This document shows positions 6,472 through 8,700 of a DNA stretch of 8,700 nt, piece by piece; position 1 is the first letter of the stretch, and every line of letters begins with the position of its first letter. The DNA is from Ruminococcus sp. UNK.MGS-30. Its GTDB lineage: Bacteria; Bacillota; Clostridia; Oscillospirales; Ruminococcaceae. Made by a program: the position numbers and the translations under genes. A model generated the notes under the pieces. It did not search any database. It saw only the letters and a program-made list of their open reading frames with translations, and had not been told where the DNA came from. The DNA lies in the NCBI GenBank assembly GCA_000980705.1, contig LBCK01000014.1:1-8700 (forward strand), in the 5' to 3' direction.

Positions 6472-6852
6472 GCCGCACACACTCCCTTCATGTAGTTATC
6501 AACCCAAGTTTGACCTTCTTGGAGAAGAATGCCCATTTCACGGGCGGCAGCCAGTTTCTCTGGGGAGGCATGCCAGCCTTCATGGAGGTTCTTGTGCAAC
6601 ACGAGGATCGTTACTCAATAGTAATGCTGGAGTTTCTGTGGGAATCTCAGTTACTGTTGTGGTGACGGCATCAGAAATTCTCTCTGCCGTCGGCTCAACA
6701 GCACCTTTGAGGGATGCCCACAAAGCCTTTAGCGTGTCCTTGTTCTTGATGCCAAGTACCAACGCTATCACTGCAGCGATACCGATCCCGGCAAGTATTA
6801 ACTGCTTCTTGTGGGCTTTGATCCACTGGATTATTTGGTTTTGCTCTTTCAT
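6468..6852 (-). pseudogene. Small single-pass membrane protein gene with a one-base frameshift
   Basis: ATG 6852 follows GGAGG (6862-6866). The first frame gives MKEQNQIIQWIKAHKKQ, a membrane segment (LILAGIGIAAVIALVLGI, about 18-35), a Ser/Thr/Pro-rich linker and NDPRVAQ, then goes out of frame and stops at 6580-6582 after EPP. Skipping one base near 6591 restores an open frame of 40 codons reading NLHEGWHASPEKLAAAREMG, then ILLQEGQTWVDNYMKG, and ending at TGA 6468-6470. That stop overlaps the next gene's ATG, which shows the second frame was the native end. The repaired protein would be 127 residues. The change may be a real mutation or a sequencing error. If real, a 90-residue shortened product keeping the membrane segment is expected. 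I do not recognise the family. Confidence 0.75.
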
Positions 6853-6912
6853 ACTATATGTCCTCCGTTTCTCATTCGTGCCTCACATCCAAGGCAGGGT
6901 GGAAGGTTTACA

Positions 6913-6946
6913 AGTATAGTATAGCACACGTTTTATTATTTGTCGT
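6913..6946 (-). promoter_or_regulatory. Candidate promoter of the 6852-5380 operon
   Basis: On the - strand, TATACT (6923-6918) lies 17 bases after ACGACA (6946-6941), a 4-of-6 match to TTGACA. A second TATACT follows at 6918-6913. The promoter overlaps the 3' end of the XRE gene (stop at 6936-6938) and is about 60 bases upstream of the 6852 start, so the operon could be transcribed separately from the regulator. The overlapping word CTATACTAT (6924-6916) recurs upstream of the XRE gene. Confidence 0.45.
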
Positions 6947-7838
6947 CCACAGATTGTGAACTTTCTAATCCGGCCGCTTCTCGGCAAAATAAAACGTATC
7001 GAGCTGCGTAAATATTTTTAACAGATATTAGCGTGTTTAACATTTCGATTCCGAGCCTACGATTAAAATCTGCTGATAGACCATTCTCTACTAGATTCCA
7101 AACGTATTGTAAAGCTAAATAGTAGTCAGCCAATTCAGAGTATTGTGCCGAATGCTTTAGTAGATATTTGTATTCATCCATTTTATCCTGAAATTCTTCA
7201 TCATTAAAAAGTGTCAATGCCTCCTCGAAATCTTCTTCAAGATCAGGATCAGGATCATATATCACCTTTTTGGCACTTTTGTCTGTTTTAGCAATCTGTA
7301 AGAGACTAGCAGGTGGATTTGTTATAACAGATGGAATATTTTTGAAAATCATATGGAACAAGAATGTGAGGGAAATGAAATTAGCCGCCGACTCATATCG
7401 AGCGGTTTCATCATTTTCTGCTTCAAAATATCCTTCAAAACAGTCTTCTATTTGTTCAACTCCAGCCATGCTTTCTATTTCTAATTCGCTATAAAAGGCT
7501 TTGTGAGCGATGAAGGCTTTTTGAAAACTTTTATTATTAAGGGCGATGTCAGATGATACTAATGGAAGTATTTCATCAATTTTACGAAAAAACACCTTAT
7601 TATCAAAATGTAGTTTTCCAATATTTGACAAATCCTGATGTGCCAAGTCATCAATTGTCACCATGTAATGGTGGGCTATTGCCGATAATTTTTCTTCATC
7701 GGGTTTCCGTTCTCCGTTTTCGTAATAGGAAATAGTGTTTTTCCCAACATCAAGAACAAATCCCAGTTCCTCCTGAGTTTCCCCGTGAGCTTTTCTCAAG
7801 TACCGAATATTTGTACCAAGACGTTTAAGATCATACAT
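6936..7838 (-). CDS. XRE-family helix-turn-helix transcriptional regulator
   Basis: The protein has 300 residues. Residues about 7-64 form a Cro/C1-type HTH: LGTNIRYLRKAHGETQEELG, then VGKNTISYYENGERKP and the closing helix EEKLSAIAHHYMVTIDDL. The remaining 230 or so residues are mostly helical and acidic, without a LexA/CI-type peptidase domain that I can see, so it is not an obvious SOS-cleaved repressor. GGAGGT (7850-7845) sits six bases before ATG 7838. The gene lies just upstream of the three-gene operon on the same strand and probably controls it and itself; that is inference from position and a shared 9-base word. The coding sequence looks more AT-rich than the phage genes to the left, suggesting a different origin. 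The long C-terminal part is not one I recognise. Confidence 0.88.
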   Translation of the reverse strand: MYDLKRLGTNIRYLRKAHGETQEELGFVLDVGKNTISYYENGERKPDEEKLSAIAHHYMVTIDDLAHQDLSNIGKLHFDNKVFFRKIDEILPLVSSDIALNNKSFQKAFIAHKAFYSELEIESMAGVEQIEDCFEGYFEAENDETARYESAANFISLTFLFHMIFKNIPSVITNPPASLLQIAKTDKSAKKVIYDPDPDLEEDFEEALTLFNDEEFQDKMDEYKYLLKHSAQYSELADYYLALQYVWNLVENGLSADFNRRLGIEMLNTLISVKNIYAARYVLFCREAAGLESSQSVDDK

Positions 7839-7862
7839 GACTGCACCTCCATTCCAAGCTTT

Positions 7863-7871
7863 CTATACTAT
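7863..7871. promoter_or_regulatory. Candidate operator word upstream of the XRE gene
   Basis: CTATACTAT on the + strand at 7863-7871 is identical to the word on the - strand at 6924-6916, inside the downstream operon's candidate promoter. Here it is 25 bases upstream of the XRE start. A clear -35/-10 pair for the XRE gene was not found; TATAGA on the - strand overlaps this word. The shared word fits an autoregulatory operator but is only nine bases in AT-rich DNA. Confidence 0.3.
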
Positions 7872-7905
7872 TTGTGACAACCTTTCCCCACACTCAACCC
7901 TATTT

Positions 7906-7960
7906 TTGCAACTTTCAAAATTGCAACTTTTGGTCACTCTATTTTCTGCGATTTTCTGCC
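7906..7960. repeat. Short direct repeats upstream of the XRE gene
   Basis: TTGCAACTTT occurs at 7906-7915 and again at 7921-7930, a 15-base period. Just after it, ATTTTCTGCG (7941-7950) is followed directly by ATTTTCTGCC (7951-7960). The TTGCAA core is itself a palindrome, so these could be protein-binding sites near the regulator's promoter. Confidence 0.5.
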
Positions 7961-8029
7961 GTTTTTCGCTATGACATTCAATCCGCACACTGAAAAATCG
8001 AAAAAAGCAGTTTTGCTTTCTCAACGGTC

Positions 8030-8081
8030 GTGTGCTTGATTTGGCTGTCAAAAATCAAAGTGTGCAGATTGGTTATCAAAT
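8030..8081. repeat. Imperfect tandem repeat with a GTGTGC head, about 30-bp period
   Basis: GTGTGC at 8030-8035 and 8060-8065 each leads into a similar run: TTGATTTGGCTGTCAAA and AGATTGGTTATCAAA. A further GTGTGC is at 8135-8140. A separate 16-base imperfect pair, CCGCACACTGAAAAAT (7983-7998) and CCGCATACAGAAAAAT (8117-8132), matches at 14 positions. The arrangement resembles repeated binding sites, but no replication protein is encoded in the window. Confidence 0.4.
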
Positions 8082-8178
8082 GTGCCGTGTATGTCTTTTT
8101 GCTTTTTCACTTGTTTCCGCATACAGAAAAATGAGTGTGCAGGGAAATATATCTGAAAAGGTCAGGTGCCGATTATCC

Positions 8179-8237
8179 GCGTAAATACGCCATTTTAGGC
8201 TTTCTGCCGTGACAGCAGAACCACGCACTCAACGTGC
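8179..8237. other. Cluster of three small hairpins
   Basis: GCGTA/TACGC (8179-8183, 8186-8190), TTCTGC/GCAGAA (8202-8207, 8215-8220, loop CGTGACA) and GCAC/GTGC (8225-8228, 8234-8237) follow each other within 59 bases. Neither strand has a T-run placed to make them a terminator. A structured RNA or a transfer-origin-like site is possible but unproven. Confidence 0.35.
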
Positions 8238-8446
8238 CTCGATAGGTCGGAAATGATTACGATTATGACAGAATACGGTTTTTCTAATGCTTGCCACCAA
8301 AAAACAGCACGCAGTTATATGTCCAAAAATTCGGGTTTAACGAAGAAATAAGCACAATGCAGTTTTAATCAGCGACCAAGCTACAATATCCTTACAGACG
8401 ATGTACGAAAAGTTCTTCAATACGATAGCATTGGAACACGAGCGAA

Positions 8447-8467
8447 ACTACGCTGAAATGGCGTAGT
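8447..8467 (+). terminator. Weak hairpin, possible terminator
   Basis: ACTACGC (8447-8453) pairs perfectly with GCGTAGT (8461-8467) across a seven-base loop. The T-rich stretch GTTGTTTT follows a few bases later (8471-8478), so termination on the + strand would be weak. No gene leading into it is secure. Confidence 0.3.
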
Positions 8468-8517
8468 GCCGTTGTTTTGCTATATGCACCTAAAGAATTT
8501 ACATTTGCACCCAACTT

Positions 8518-8700
8518 GGGCTCTTCAGGTATAAGTGTGGGTTGAAATTAGCCTAAAATCCCATAAATACGTCACAATCCCAGTATAGGCTTTCGATTGG
8601 GAAGTGGAATGCGCAAATTCGAGCAAACCAGGTATACCATATCGATCAGATTCTGGATATTGCGAAAGCCGTATGCTTTGCGGATGATAAGCTTAATCTT
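8518..8700 (-). mobile_element. End of an ISL3-like insertion sequence, running off the window
   Basis: The left limit is set by GGGCTCTTCAGG at 8518-8529, which resembles the GGCTCTTC-type terminal inverted repeat of ISL3-family elements. Inside it are about 54 noncoding bases and then the transposase 3' end. The other end, the matching inverted repeat and any 8-bp target duplication (CCCAACTT at 8510-8517 would be the left copy) are outside the window. Confidence 0.65.
8572..8700 (-). CDS. Transposase C-terminus, probably ISL3 family, partial
   Basis: The last 42 codons of a - strand gene are visible, ending at TGA 8572-8574. They read KIKLIIRKAYGFRNIQNL, then IDMVYLVCS and a basic tail with IPLPNRK. 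The pattern IK-x-I-x-R-x-x-YGFRN close to the C-terminus is characteristic of ISL3-type DDE transposases, which cut and paste the element with 8-bp target duplications. The start and catalytic residues lie beyond the right edge, so activity cannot be judged. The short distance to the terminal motif at 8518 fits a transposase ending near one tip of its element. Confidence 0.7.
   Translation of the reverse strand, partial: KIKLIIRKAYGFRNIQNLIDMVYLVCSNLRIPLPNRKPILGL

Larger units (their letters stand above)
7872..8517. other. Gene-free repeat-rich interval between the XRE gene and the insertion sequence
   Basis: About 650 bases hold no frame with convincing codon pattern, ribosome site and start. 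The left half (to about 8140) is packed with short direct repeats and T-rich runs. The right half has small hairpins at 8179-8237 and 8447-8467. A frame from ATG 8253 runs 32 codons to TAA 8349-8351 and then stays open in the same frame to TGA 8454-8456. This could be a decayed small gene but is too short to name. The interval may be a regulatory or transfer region, or degraded mobile DNA. Confidence 0.6.

Noticed and set aside
6374..6919. Frame of 181 codons on the + strand
   Set aside because: It runs antisense through the frameshifted gene and the 6471 gene, whose ribosome sites and ATGA junction support the - strand.
7863..8051. 62-codon - strand frame upstream of the XRE gene
   Set aside because: No ribosome site, unusual composition, and it lies in repeat-rich DNA holding the XRE promoter region.
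8253..8351. 32-codon + strand frame from ATG 8253
   Set aside because: Too short, with only a poor ribosome-site match and no recognised motif. Kept only as a possible decayed gene in the gene-free interval.

Overview
The window looks like an accessory region of a gut Clostridia chromosome (Oscillospiraceae/Ruminococcaceae-like). The family placement is inference: it rests on the strong AGGAGG ribosome sites, the style of the lysis genes and large serine recombinases, and a short hairpin-rich repeat of a kind I associate with Faecalibacterium-like genomes. No rRNA, tRNA or CRISPR array was seen.

Region 1 (1-1520, + strand) is the end of a phage late operon. It holds a holin, cut at the left window edge and interrupted by a short hairpin-rich insert carrying an in-frame TAG, followed by a complete Amidase_2-type endolysin and a strong intrinsic terminator.

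Region 2 (1521-5380, + strand) is an integration/excision module. A structured leader that overlaps a ribosome site is followed by a 63-residue SHOCT-like protein, a full-length large serine recombinase, a 130-residue protein made mainly of the Recombinase domain with no catalytic domain, and a second full-length large serine recombinase. The genes are tightly coupled (22-nt overlap, then an ATGA overlap) and end at a strong terminator. This three-recombinase cassette is the best candidate for an under-described system in the window.

Region 3 (5380-7880, - strand) converges on region 2 and looks more AT-rich, so it may lie outside the phage or be a different accessory module. In transcription order it has an XRE-type regulator, a small membrane protein broken by a one-base frameshift, a 109-residue unknown protein coupled to it by ATGA, and a membrane-anchored protein with 19 tandem five-residue D-x-x-G-aromatic repeats and a DUF4145/HEPN-like C-terminal domain. 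A 9-base word shared by two promoter regions may be the regulator's operator.

Region 4 (7863-8517) has no convincing gene but is rich in direct repeats and small hairpins. Region 5 (8518-8700) is the end of an insertion sequence: a terminal motif and the last 42 codons of a transposase, probably of the ISL3 family, running off the right edge on the - strand.
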